Positions 16,810 through 23,499 of a DNA stretch of 36,354 nt are shown here, piece by piece (the first letter of the stretch is position 1; the number at the start of each line of letters is the position of its first letter). The translations under genes and the position numbers were made by a program. The notes under the pieces are model-generated. The model saw nothing but the letters and a program-made list of their open reading frames with translations, ran no database searches and was not told the origin of the DNA. Source of the DNA: Anaerolineae bacterium (GTDB lineage Bacteria > Chloroflexota > Anaerolineae > B4-G1 > DUEL01); contig JAFGEI010000010.1 of the NCBI GenBank assembly GCA_016931695.1, positions 1 through 36,354 on the forward strand. The letters are read 5' to 3'.

Positions 16810-18827
16810 CACAGCGTCTCCTCTCCCTCTTCCAGCGATAGGTCCACCCCTAGCTTGACGTAGGCGCCCTTGGCGCGGAGGATTTGGGACAGCTCGTTGA
16901 TGGCGCCCTGCAATACGCTTTCCACGTCCATCGCCCGCGCGACGCGGTCGCTGATCGCACGGAGGGCGGCCTCTTCTTCGGCCTGCTTGCGGGTGACGTT
17001 CAGCAGCCGGGCCCGCTCCAGCGCCACCGCGGCCTGGTCGGCCAGGGTTTCGTACAGGCGCAGGTCGGATTCGGAAAAGGGGCCGGGCGTATCGCGCCAG
17101 ACGAAAAAGAAGCCCGCTTGAAAACTGCCGACCCGCACCGGAAAGTTTGCCACCGCATTGACCCCGGCTTGCTCCAGGAAGGGGCGGCTGATCTCGGGCA
17201 CGTCTTTCGATTCTTCCAGGTTGGGCGCGACCCAGGCGTGGGCATAGGCCTGGACCAGGCTCGGGTCTTGGGCGACGCTGGTCCGCGTGCCAGCCTCGAT
17301 GGTTGGCAGGCGCTCCCGGCGCCAGCTCCGGATCAGGTGGATGTACTCTGGCTCCGCGCCGCCGAGGGGTTCAAAGATCCCGACGACGTAGCCGTTGATG
17401 TCGGTCTCGGTGACGGTGGCGGTGATAATGTCCAACACGTCGTCGATCGACGTGGCCGTGGTCATGCGCCGGCTGGCGCGGTAGATGGGACTGGTCGCCT
17501 CCAGCAGCGCCGCCTCCTCGGTGAACCGCCGCGCGTTGTCGATGGCTACCCCGATCTGGTCCGCCATGCTCTGCAGTGTTCGCACGTCGTCCGAATCAAA
17601 GGCGGCCTCATAGTTGGATTGGACGTCCAGCACACCCATCAGGCGCCCGCCGACCACCAGCGGCAGGGTGACTTCCGAGCGGGTGTGGGGGAGGGGGGCA
17701 TGCTGGAAAGGAGCCAGGTCTTTTTCCGTGTTCAGGGCCAGGCGAGATTGGCGGCGCGCCGCGGTCCAGCCGACCATGCTGCTTTCGTCCACCGGCAGGC
17801 GGTATCCCTGGGCTTTCATCTCCAGGCCGGCGTCGCCTGTCGCCTCGCGCAGCACGAGCCCCTCGCCGCTTTTGTCGAGCAAATAGATCGCGGCGTGGTA
17901 AAAGCCGAAACGGTCACAAATCAGGTCGACGGAGCGGTGCAGCAGTTGGTCGACGTCAAAGATCGAGGCGATGGCCCGCCCCACTTCGGCGCTGGCCTCC
18001 AACTGGATGGCCCGCCGTTGGATGGCATAGTTGGCATCCTGCAGGGCGCGTGTCCGTTCCTCCAGGCGGGCGCGCTGGGTTTCCAGGTCGACCTGGTGCC
18101 GGGTCAGTTGCTGCGCCAGCTCAGTGGTTTCCTCCAGCGCCGTGGCCAGGCGCGGGACCAGGCTGCCCAGAGAAAGCAGCAGCAGGATCGAAAGGACGCT
18201 AAAGACGGCCGAGTTGCTGATCCAAGAGATAACGTTGGTCGAAGTTGCTTCCCGCCCTGGCGGAATCTGGATGACCCCACCGCAGAAAAGCCCGGCAAAC
18301 AGGGCGATGGTCACCAGGCTGAGCCCAAGGGCAATCCACCCCCCGCGCCGGTCAAAGAGCAGCACCGCGAGCGGGGGAAAGGCCAGCAAAAAGACACGCC
18401 CATCACCCCCACGGCCCGAGGTCATCAGGTCGAGTGTTCCCAGACCGTAGACGAGCGCCAGGAGCCCGATTGCCTGGATGGGATAGGTCGACCGTTTCCA
18501 AAATGTAATCAGCACCAGGATCAGGTAGGCGAGCAGGTAGAGAGGGATGATCCACAAGCTGCCAGTGGTATAGACCTGGTAAGAACCGACCAGGGTCAGT
18601 GGCAGGCCCACAATAGCCAGGATGGTCAGCACGGTTTCCACAAAGCGTGCGCGCCAGGTCTCGATGCCCTCGCGGGGCGGGGCGGCGCTGGGTGCCGTCG
18701 GTTTTTTCCCTCTTGCGGTGGCGGCCCCGTCGGCATCTGCGGGGGGGGGCTCTTCTCCTTCTGGTTCTGGAGGCGCCAGGCCAGAAAAGACGTCGTCGAT
18801 AAAGCCTGTCAGTCGATCGTCGCTCAT
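16809..18827 (-). CDS. Polytopic membrane GAF-GAF sensor protein with disordered N-terminus (array member 9)
   Basis: 672 residues from ATG 18827 (AAGG 8 bases upstream). The open frame reaches 19022, but that stretch crosses a palindromic insertion element and is rejected. A proline/acid-rich disordered segment covers residues 18-55; residues 27-29 are encoded by nine consecutive C. About six membrane spans lie in 60-230. A long coiled coil (DLETQRARLEERTRALQDAN) leads to GAF1 about 290-435 (YHAAIYLLDKSGEGLVLREA), GAF2 about 450-615 (HLIRSWRRERLPTIEAGTRT), related to GAF3 of member 4, and a diverged tail (SDRVARAMDVESVLQGAINE). First gene of the array in transcription order, separated from the ParA gene by 191 bases. 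Confidence 0.87.
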   Translation of the reverse strand: MSDDRLTGFIDDVFSGLAPPEPEGEEPPPADADGAATARGKKPTAPSAAPPREGIETWRARFVETVLTILAIVGLPLTLVGSYQVYTTGSLWIIPLYLLAYLILVLITFWKRSTYPIQAIGLLALVYGLGTLDLMTSGRGGDGRVFLLAFPPLAVLLFDRRGGWIALGLSLVTIALFAGLFCGGVIQIPPGREATSTNVISWISNSAVFSVLSILLLLSLGSLVPRLATALEETTELAQQLTRHQVDLETQRARLEERTRALQDANYAIQRRAIQLEASAEVGRAIASIFDVDQLLHRSVDLICDRFGFYHAAIYLLDKSGEGLVLREATGDAGLEMKAQGYRLPVDESSMVGWTAARRQSRLALNTEKDLAPFQHAPLPHTRSEVTLPLVVGGRLMGVLDVQSNYEAAFDSDDVRTLQSMADQIGVAIDNARRFTEEAALLEATSPIYRASRRMTTATSIDDVLDIITATVTETDINGYVVGIFEPLGGAEPEYIHLIRSWRRERLPTIEAGTRTSVAQDPSLVQAYAHAWVAPNLEESKDVPEISRPFLEQAGVNAVANFPVRVGSFQAGFFFVWRDTPGPFSESDLRLYETLADQAAVALERARLLNVTRKQAEEEAALRAISDRVARAMDVESVLQGAINELSQILRAKGAYVKLGVDLSLEEGEETL
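18741..18749 (-). repeat. Nine-base C homopolymer in the start of array member 9
   Basis: Nine consecutive C on the coding strand encode Pro27-Pro29 in the disordered N-terminal segment of the sensor protein. Tracts of this length can slip during replication, and a one-base change would abolish the protein. Nothing else shows phase variation, and GC-rich genomes carry such runs by chance. Confidence 0.6.
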
Positions 18828-18848
18828 GATGTCTACCTTACTCCATTC

Positions 18849-18979
18849 GTAACTGCTCAGCCGGTCGCCCCTGGATGCTCTCCCAAGTCCGGAAAAGGGG
18901 AGGGTGTGGGTGCCGGCACCCACATTTTCCCCCTTCTCTGGCACGGGAGAGCATCTGGGCGGGCAGCCTGCGCAGTTAC
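18849..18979. mobile_element. 131-bp miniature inverted-repeat element, IS66-like ends
   Basis: A non-coding palindromic element. Its outer ends are exact inverted repeats: GTAACTGC at 18849-18856 and GCAGTTAC at 18972-18979. The similarity continues inward imperfectly, becomes an exact 11-bp pair (18874-18884 with 18945-18955), and closes on a perfect 18-bp palindrome at 18906-18923. It is bounded precisely on both sides by the 8-bp direct repeat CTCCATTC (18841-18848 and 18980-18987), as expected of a target-site duplication. Ends starting GTAA with 8-bp duplications are, as I recall, typical of the IS66 family, so this is probably a MITE mobilised by an IS66-type transposase encoded elsewhere. 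It lies about 21 bases before the start of array member 9. There is no T-run after the hairpin on the minus strand, so it is not a standard terminator. Confidence 0.8.
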
Positions 18980-19018
18980 CTCCATTCCATCCCCTCGTGC
19001 TGGGGCGCGGGAGCGAGT

Positions 19019-19858
19019 TCACGGCAAGGACGTGATCGTCTTTCTGGCCGTGACTGTGTTCTCGCCGCTCGGCGGCGCCTGGATCGCCAGGGCGATGGGT
19101 TGATCGGCGATCAATTCGCGCGCCAGTTCACGATATTGCGCGGCGGCCCGCGTGCGGGGCGCGTAATGGGTGACCGGCATGCCAAATGCCGGGCTCTCCC
19201 GCAAGCGGGTGTCCACCTGGATGACAGTCTGCAACAGCGCCGCCCGGAAGCGGGCGCGCAGGTGCATCAGGATCAGGCGATGGACCTTGTTGCGCATGTC
19301 AAACATCGTCACCAGCACCCGATAGCTCAAACGGGCATTGCTGCTCTGCCGGATCCGGCTCACCATGTCGAGCATCTGCCGCAACGAGCGAGCAGCATAA
19401 TATTCGCACTGGACGGGAATGATCAACAGGTCTGCTGCCGTCAGTGCGTTGATGGTCAGCGCGCCAAAGGATGGCGGGCAGTCCACCAGCACAGTGTCGT
19501 ATAGCTCGTGATACATCTGGTCCAGGCTCGCCTTGAGCCGATATTCGTACCCAGGACGATTGTAAAGCACTTTGTCCAGAACGACAAGTTCCCGGTTGGC
19601 GGGGACGATATCCAGGTTTTTCACCGCGCTCTCTTGGCTGGCCGCTACGATCGACTTTTGCCCCAACAGCACGTCACACACCGTGCGCCGCAGCGTGGTC
19701 GGCTCGACGCCCAACGATGAGGTGAGGTGGGCCTGGGGATCCAGGTCGATGAGCAGTGCCAGCTGCCCTGCTTCTGCCAGGCTCCCGCCCAGCGAAAGGC
19801 ACGTGGTCGTTTTGGCCACGCCTCCCTTATTGCTCGCGACTGCGATCACTCTAGCCAT
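19019..19858 (-). CDS. ParA/Soj-family ATPase (orphan, no ParB beside it)
   Basis: 279 residues. Deviant Walker A motif near the start (ASNKGGVAKTTTCLSLG, with the signature KGGxxKT lysines), the switch segment LLIDLDPQAHLTSSLG, Walker B DTVLVDCPPSFG, and the typical ParA stretches NRELVVLDKVLY and LIIPVQCEYYAARSL. These are ATP-dependent dimerising proteins that bind the nucleoid or membrane and position cargo such as plasmids, chromosome origins, chemoreceptor arrays or carboxysomes. No ParB-like gene or centromere-like iteron lies in the window. A perfect AGGAGG lies 5 bases before ATG 19858. The gene follows the histidine kinase by 48 bases and precedes the sensor array, so a role in positioning the sensory complex is possible, but this is inference from context only. 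Confidence 0.9.
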   Translation of the reverse strand: MARVIAVASNKGGVAKTTTCLSLGGSLAEAGQLALLIDLDPQAHLTSSLGVEPTTLRRTVCDVLLGQKSIVAASQESAVKNLDIVPANRELVVLDKVLYNRPGYEYRLKASLDQMYHELYDTVLVDCPPSFGALTINALTAADLLIIPVQCEYYAARSLRQMLDMVSRIRQSSNARLSYRVLVTMFDMRNKVHRLILMHLRARFRAALLQTVIQVDTRLRESPAFGMPVTHYAPRTRAAAQYRELARELIADQPIALAIQAPPSGENTVTARKTITSLP

Positions 19859-19863
19859 TGTGA

Positions 19864-19869
19864 CCTCCT
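19864..19869 (-). promoter_or_regulatory. Perfect ribosome-binding site of the ParA-family gene
   Basis: AGGAGG on the minus strand, 5 bases before ATG 19858. It is the strongest Shine-Dalgarno site noticed in the window and fixes the start of the ATPase gene. A high translation rate relative to the upstream kinase is implied. Confidence 0.75.
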
Positions 19870-19906
19870 GTTTTTGCGAGCGTTGGTTTCAGTGCAGTGC
19901 AAAAGT

Positions 19907-22243
19907 TCAATCACGCTCTGCGACTGCCAGGGGCAGGGTGAAGGTAAAGGTGGAGCCTTTGCCCACCTCGCTGCTGACCCATATTTCGCCCCCGTGCATT
20001 TCCACAAATCCCTTGCTCAACGCCAGTCCCAACCCAGCGCCGTTGGGACGGCTCCCGTTTTCCAGCGCGCCCTGTTCGAACCGTTCAAAGATCCGTTCCT
20101 GATCCTGGGGAAAGATGCCGATCCCGGTGTCGCTGACGCTGACATAGACCCGCTCCGCATCGTACCAAGCTTGCATGCAGATCTCGCCCTCGGCGGTGAA
20201 CTTGGCGGCGTTCGCCAGCAGGCGCAGCAATACTTGGCGGATGCGCACCGGGTCGGCTGGCACCGTCGGCAGGTCCGGCGCGATTTCTTCTTTCAGCGCA
20301 ATCGCCCGGCCGCGGACCAGGGCGCTGGCTGTTGCCATCACGCTGTGAATCAGCTCCACCAGGTCTACCTGGCGGAATTGAAGCTCCATCAGCCCAGCCT
20401 CGATCTGGGAGACATCCAGCAGGTCGTTGACCAGGCCCAGGAGGTGCTGCCCGTTGTGGTAGATCACCTGCAGGTCTTTTTGTTCCTGTTCCGTCAGCTT
20501 GTTTTTCCCGTTCAGCATCAGCCAGGAGAAGCCAATGATATTGGTCAGCGGAGTGCGTAGCTCGTGGGACATGTTGGCCAGGAAGCGCCGCTTGGAGCGA
20601 TCGAGCTCCCGCAGCCGCTGGGCCGCCTGTCGTTCCATGTCGTAGGTGCGGGCATTTTCTAGGGCGATGGTGATCTGGTTGGCCACGTTCTGCAGGATGA
20701 ACACTTCGTCCTTGTCAAACCCCTCCTCGCCGGTGGTCTGGACGGCCAAAACACCCAGGGTTCGCCCGCCCAACGACAGCGGCAGGGCGACCTCTGAGCG
20801 GATGTAGGTTGTCGGGGGTCCCACGGTTACCGGGACAGCGTGGTTCTCCACCGTTGCCTCTCCTTCGCGAAAGGCCTTGCCCAGGGGGCCGGGGAGGTTG
20901 GCGGGCACGCGCTGTTTGTGGAAGTGGTTGGGCTGGCCGGCGCACGCTCGTTGGACGAGACAATCATTGTCCTCGTCATCTACAGTGTATACTACAACGT
21001 AAGAGTAGACAAATTGATCTTTGACGACGCGCACCACCTTTTCCAGCAACTGGTCGGGGTCGAGGATGGAGGTAACGACCTGTCCAACCTCCAGGCTGGC
21101 CTGCATCTGGATGGCCCGGCGCTGGATCAGGTAGTTGGCGCGCTGCAAGAGCTGGGTGCGCTTGGCAACTTTTTCTTCCAGGTCGGTGTAGAGGGTTTCC
21201 AGTTCGGATACCATGCGGTTAAAGACGTTGGCCAGGATGCCGATTTCGTCGCGGGAGGTGATGGCCACTCGCTGCGACAGGTCGCCCGCGGCGATGTGCA
21301 GCGCCGACTCTGTCAGCAGGCGGACAGGCCGGGTGATCTGGCCGATGACGATGGCTGCGATCAAGATGGTGACCAGGGCGACGACGAGGGTGGCAAAGAC
21401 AACGGCGGCAGCGACGGCGTCGTTGCCGGCAAAGGCTTCCTCCTGCGATTCCTCGACGAAAAAAGCCACGTCGAGGAGGGGCAGCCAGCGATATACCCCG
21501 ATGACAGGGACGTGGGAATAGTTCTCGTACAGCCCGGCGCTTTCTTTGCCATAGATCGTTGCCTCGATGGTCGAGCTGGAGAGCTGTTGGCCTTGGGGAA
21601 AGGCAACGCCCTCCCGGTTGACCAGGTAGATTTCTCCTGTCTGGCCGAGGCCGGTGGGCTCTTCCAGGATGCGGCTCAATTCCTGCAGTGAGAAACGGCC
21701 AGCGACGTGGGTCCACCTGGCGTCGTAGGTGATGGGAGCGACCAGTACGATCCCATCCTGCTGGCCTGGGGCAATCGAGATGTACGCGGTGTATGGAGAT
21801 GATGCGTCGGGTACGGGCAATTGCTCCCCTTCCCAGAGTGGATCGCTGGACCATGCGACCTGGCCTTGCTCGTTGACCAGGGCCAGGTCCTCCGCGCCGC
21901 ATTGGCGCGCCCGATCCATCAGGCTGGTGCGGATCTGGCTGGGGCTCAGCGTGACGTCCTGTGAGATCCCGCCGGCATAGAAGCAGTATTCAGAGCCGGT
22001 CAAGGCGGCGGCTTGTTCTTCCACCCACTGCATGATCTGGGTTTCTTTGAACGTCGAGACAGAGGCCAGCCGTTCGGTCACCTGTTCCTGGATATTGGTG
22101 CGGCTGCGATTCGTCGCGTACCAGCTCACGACGCTCAGGGGCAGAATGGCCATGACCAGGAAGGCGGTCAGAAGCGTCCGGCCCAAGCCGCCTCGCGAAC
22201 CCACGTTGGGTATCTCTACTTTCGCCATCTGCTCGCTTGCCAT
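19907..22243 (-). CDS. Membrane sensor histidine kinase, dCache-HAMP-GAF-HisKA-HATPase
   Basis: 778 residues from ATG 22243. The frame extends to a TTG at 22303, and ATG 22228 is also possible; no start has a strong ribosome site. TM1 is about 22-42. An extracytoplasmic dCache-like region runs to about 270 (TGEIYLVNREGVAFPQG), then TM2, HAMP (ITRPVRLLTESALHIAAGD), a coiled coil, a GAF related to the array (TYIRSEVALPLSLGGRTLGV), the HisKA dimerisation helix with the phospho-accepting histidine (FLANMSHELRTPLTNIIGF), and an HATPase domain with N box (LLANAAKFT), G1 (DTGIGI) and G2 (GAGLGLAL). All kinase motifs look intact. It is the only complete kinase here and lacks its own receiver, so it probably phosphorylates the two receivers encoded just upstream. 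Its GAF and coiled coil match array members, which may be its regulatory partners. Confidence 0.93.
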   Translation of the reverse strand: MASEQMAKVEIPNVGSRGGLGRTLLTAFLVMAILPLSVVSWYATNRSRTNIQEQVTERLASVSTFKETQIMQWVEEQAAALTGSEYCFYAGGISQDVTLSPSQIRTSLMDRARQCGAEDLALVNEQGQVAWSSDPLWEGEQLPVPDASSPYTAYISIAPGQQDGIVLVAPITYDARWTHVAGRFSLQELSRILEEPTGLGQTGEIYLVNREGVAFPQGQQLSSSTIEATIYGKESAGLYENYSHVPVIGVYRWLPLLDVAFFVEESQEEAFAGNDAVAAAVVFATLVVALVTILIAAIVIGQITRPVRLLTESALHIAAGDLSQRVAITSRDEIGILANVFNRMVSELETLYTDLEEKVAKRTQLLQRANYLIQRRAIQMQASLEVGQVVTSILDPDQLLEKVVRVVKDQFVYSYVVVYTVDDEDNDCLVQRACAGQPNHFHKQRVPANLPGPLGKAFREGEATVENHAVPVTVGPPTTYIRSEVALPLSLGGRTLGVLAVQTTGEEGFDKDEVFILQNVANQITIALENARTYDMERQAAQRLRELDRSKRRFLANMSHELRTPLTNIIGFSWLMLNGKNKLTEQEQKDLQVIYHNGQHLLGLVNDLLDVSQIEAGLMELQFRQVDLVELIHSVMATASALVRGRAIALKEEIAPDLPTVPADPVRIRQVLLRLLANAAKFTAEGEICMQAWYDAERVYVSVSDTGIGIFPQDQERIFERFEQGALENGSRPNGAGLGLALSKGFVEMHGGEIWVSSEVGKGSTFTFTLPLAVAERD

Positions 22244-22365
22244 CTCTTTGCTTGACCTCGTATCATTCTCGCTAGCAACTCGGGCTGACCCCCGTTGGAT
22301 CAATCAGGCGCCTGGGGGTTCTCCCACGGCAGGGACAGGGAGAGAAGGGGTTTTGCGGGCAGCGC

Positions 22366-22392
22366 TTGTCCCGATCCTGCCCCGAGGGACAA
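22366..22392. other. Small hairpin in the leader of the kinase gene
   Basis: Seven-base arms (TTGTCCC at 22366-22372, GGGACAA at 22386-22392) with a 13-base loop, in the 286-base gap between the response regulator and the kinase. There is no following T-run on either strand. It could be an operator or an mRNA leader structure, or chance in GC-rich DNA. No convincing promoter for the kinase was found in this gap. Confidence 0.35.
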
Positions 22393-22419
22393 CCGTGGGG
22401 GGCGCAGGTGGTGTTGGAT

Positions 22420-22480
22420 AAAAAGCGGGTCTCTAACGATACCCGGTGTCCCAGAGGGCATCCCGGGCATAGAGACCCGC
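22420..22480 (-). terminator. Intrinsic terminator after the response regulators
   Basis: On the minus strand a perfect 10-bp stem (GCGGGTCTCT at 22480-22471 with AGAGACCCGC at 22434-22425) encloses a second smaller GC stem (CCCGG/CCGGG) and is followed immediately by TTTTT (22424-22420). It begins 49 bases after the stop of the response regulator at 22530. It would end transcripts coming from the glycan/hyp/regulator side and isolate the kinase-ParA-sensor unit, at least partly. Confidence 0.75.
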
Positions 22481-22529
22481 CCTTCTCGCTGCCCGGCTCC
22501 CCCGCCGGTTCACGCATAGCTGCCTGGTT

Positions 22530-22940
22530 TCAGGAGACTTCCCAAACCGCTTCTCCGCGCAGGATGCGCTTGATTTGGTTGGGGAAGCGATCGGGGTCTA
22601 TGGGTTTGCCGATAAAGCCGTCGAACCCGGCCTTGCGAGCCCGTTCGATGTTTTTCTGCGTGACGTCGGCAGTGACAGCGATGATGGGAGTTTTCTCGAA
22701 TCGTTCGTCGGAACGGAGTTGCTCCAGGGCGTGATACCCGTCCTGATCAGGGAGAAAAATGTCCATCAGTACCAGGTCGATGTGCGGCAGTGATTCGGCA
22801 AACTCGAGTACTTGCCAGCCGGAGGCTTTCCATTCGCAGCGCTGAATCCCCACGTAAGCCAGCAGGCGCGTGATGAGCAAAAAGTTATTCAGATTGTCCT
22901 CGATGACGAGGACGGTGGCTTCTTTTGGATTGATCGCCAT
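22530..22940 (-). CDS. Stand-alone receiver-domain response regulator
   Basis: 136 residues, a single REC domain. The acidic pocket is VLVIEDNLNN near residues 10-19, the phospho-acceptor aspartate is in LVLMDIFLPDQDG, the switch threonine in IIAVTADVT and the lysine in FIGKPID; all key residues are intact. There is no DNA-binding or enzymatic output domain, so it should act through protein-protein contact, as CheY or phosphorelay intermediates do. It follows another receiver gene by 32 bases and is followed by an intrinsic terminator and the kinase gene. The ribosome site before ATG 22940 is weak. The probable partner is the kinase at 19907-22243. Confidence 0.9.
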   Translation of the reverse strand: MAINPKEATVLVIEDNLNNFLLITRLLAYVGIQRCEWKASGWQVLEFAESLPHIDLVLMDIFLPDQDGYHALEQLRSDERFEKTPIIAVTADVTQKNIERARKAGFDGFIGKPIDPDRFPNQIKRILRGEAVWEVS

Positions 22941-22972
22941 TTGCTGTACCGTTGCCTGGTTTGTCGGCAGGC

Positions 22973-23359
22973 TTATGCTCGCCGTTGACTTTGGCCCAGG
23001 AATGCCCGGATTTGATCCGGCAGTTTGTCGACGTCAATTGGTTTTTGGATGTAGCCGTTGCAGCCGGCGCCGATTGATCTTTCCCGATCTCCTTCCATCA
23101 CGTTCGCCGTGAGCGCAACGATGGGGATGTTCTCCATCCCTGGTATCGCACGCAGTTTTTCCGCCATCTGGTAGCCGTCGATGCCGGGCAGGTTGATATC
23201 CAGCAGAATGAGGTCCGGGGAGCATTGGCGCGCTTTTTCCAGGCCGGAGGGGCCATCTTGGGCTTCCTCGACCCGGTATCCTTCGGCGGCCAATACCCGT
23301 TGTACGAGCATGCGGTTGACGGGTTCGTCTTCGATATACAAGATACGTGCTTGGTTCAT
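22973..23359 (-). CDS. Stand-alone receiver-domain response regulator
   Basis: 128 residues, a single REC domain with intact residues: ILYIEDEPVNRMLV at the start, phospho-acceptor aspartate in LILLDINLPGIDGYQM, threonine in IVALTANVMEGD and lysine in YIQKPIDVDKLP. There is no output domain. It is similar to but clearly distinct from the next receiver, so the pair may form a two-step relay or two branches from one kinase. A purine-rich ribosome site (AAGGGTAGGG) precedes ATG 23359. A TATAAT box lies about 45 bases upstream, and a Pho-box-like repeat further up. It is the first gene of a two-gene unit that ends at the terminator near 22420. Confidence 0.9.
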   Translation of the reverse strand: MNQARILYIEDEPVNRMLVQRVLAAEGYRVEEAQDGPSGLEKARQCSPDLILLDINLPGIDGYQMAEKLRAIPGMENIPIVALTANVMEGDRERSIGAGCNGYIQKPIDVDKLPDQIRAFLGQSQRRA

Positions 23360-23402
23360 ACCCTACCCTTTTCCCTCTGCTCCTCTACCCGTTACCACCC
23401 TT

Positions 23403-23408
23403 ATTATA
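23403..23408 (-). promoter_or_regulatory. Probable -10 box for the response-regulator pair
   Basis: TATAAT on the minus strand in the context GTGATATAATAAGG, about 45 bases before ATG 23359 and inside an AT-rich island of an otherwise GC-rich region. The best -35 candidates (TAGTAC or TTAGTA at 18-19 bases) are poor, which suits an activator-dependent promoter. Confidence 0.55.
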
Positions 23409-23442
23409 TCACAATTTGCGCCAAAGGTACTAATGGGCCATC

Positions 23443-23460
23443 GTTACAGAACGGTTACAA
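23443..23460 (-). promoter_or_regulatory. Pho-box-like direct repeat
   Basis: On the minus strand TTGTAAC-CGTT-CTGTAAC: two 7-base near-identical repeats separated by 4 bases, an 11-base period. This is the geometry of the PhoB box (CTGTCAT repeats, second half CTGTMAY), and a PstS-like gene lies immediately upstream. The repeat ends 34 bases before the -10 box, further than the classic arrangement that replaces the -35, so direct activation is uncertain. Confidence 0.45.
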
Positions 23461-23499
23461 TTTTGAGGGAATAATCTTTCAAAAGACGGGGGGGGACGC

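Noticed and set aside
1152-18827. C-terminal tails of the array proteins as degenerate histidine-kinase dimerisation domains
   Set aside because: No phospho-accepting histidine or H-box is present and no ATP-binding domain follows. The pattern matches the start of a GAF domain better.
1-18827. Bilin- or haem-binding photoreceptor role for the array GAF domains
   Set aside because: No conserved cysteine or phytochrome-type motif is seen in the GAF1 domains, so light or haem sensing cannot be claimed from sequence.
18849-18979. Palindrome as an intrinsic terminator after the ParA gene
   Set aside because: No T-run follows the stem on the minus strand, and the flanking exact 8-bp direct repeats fit an inserted element much better.
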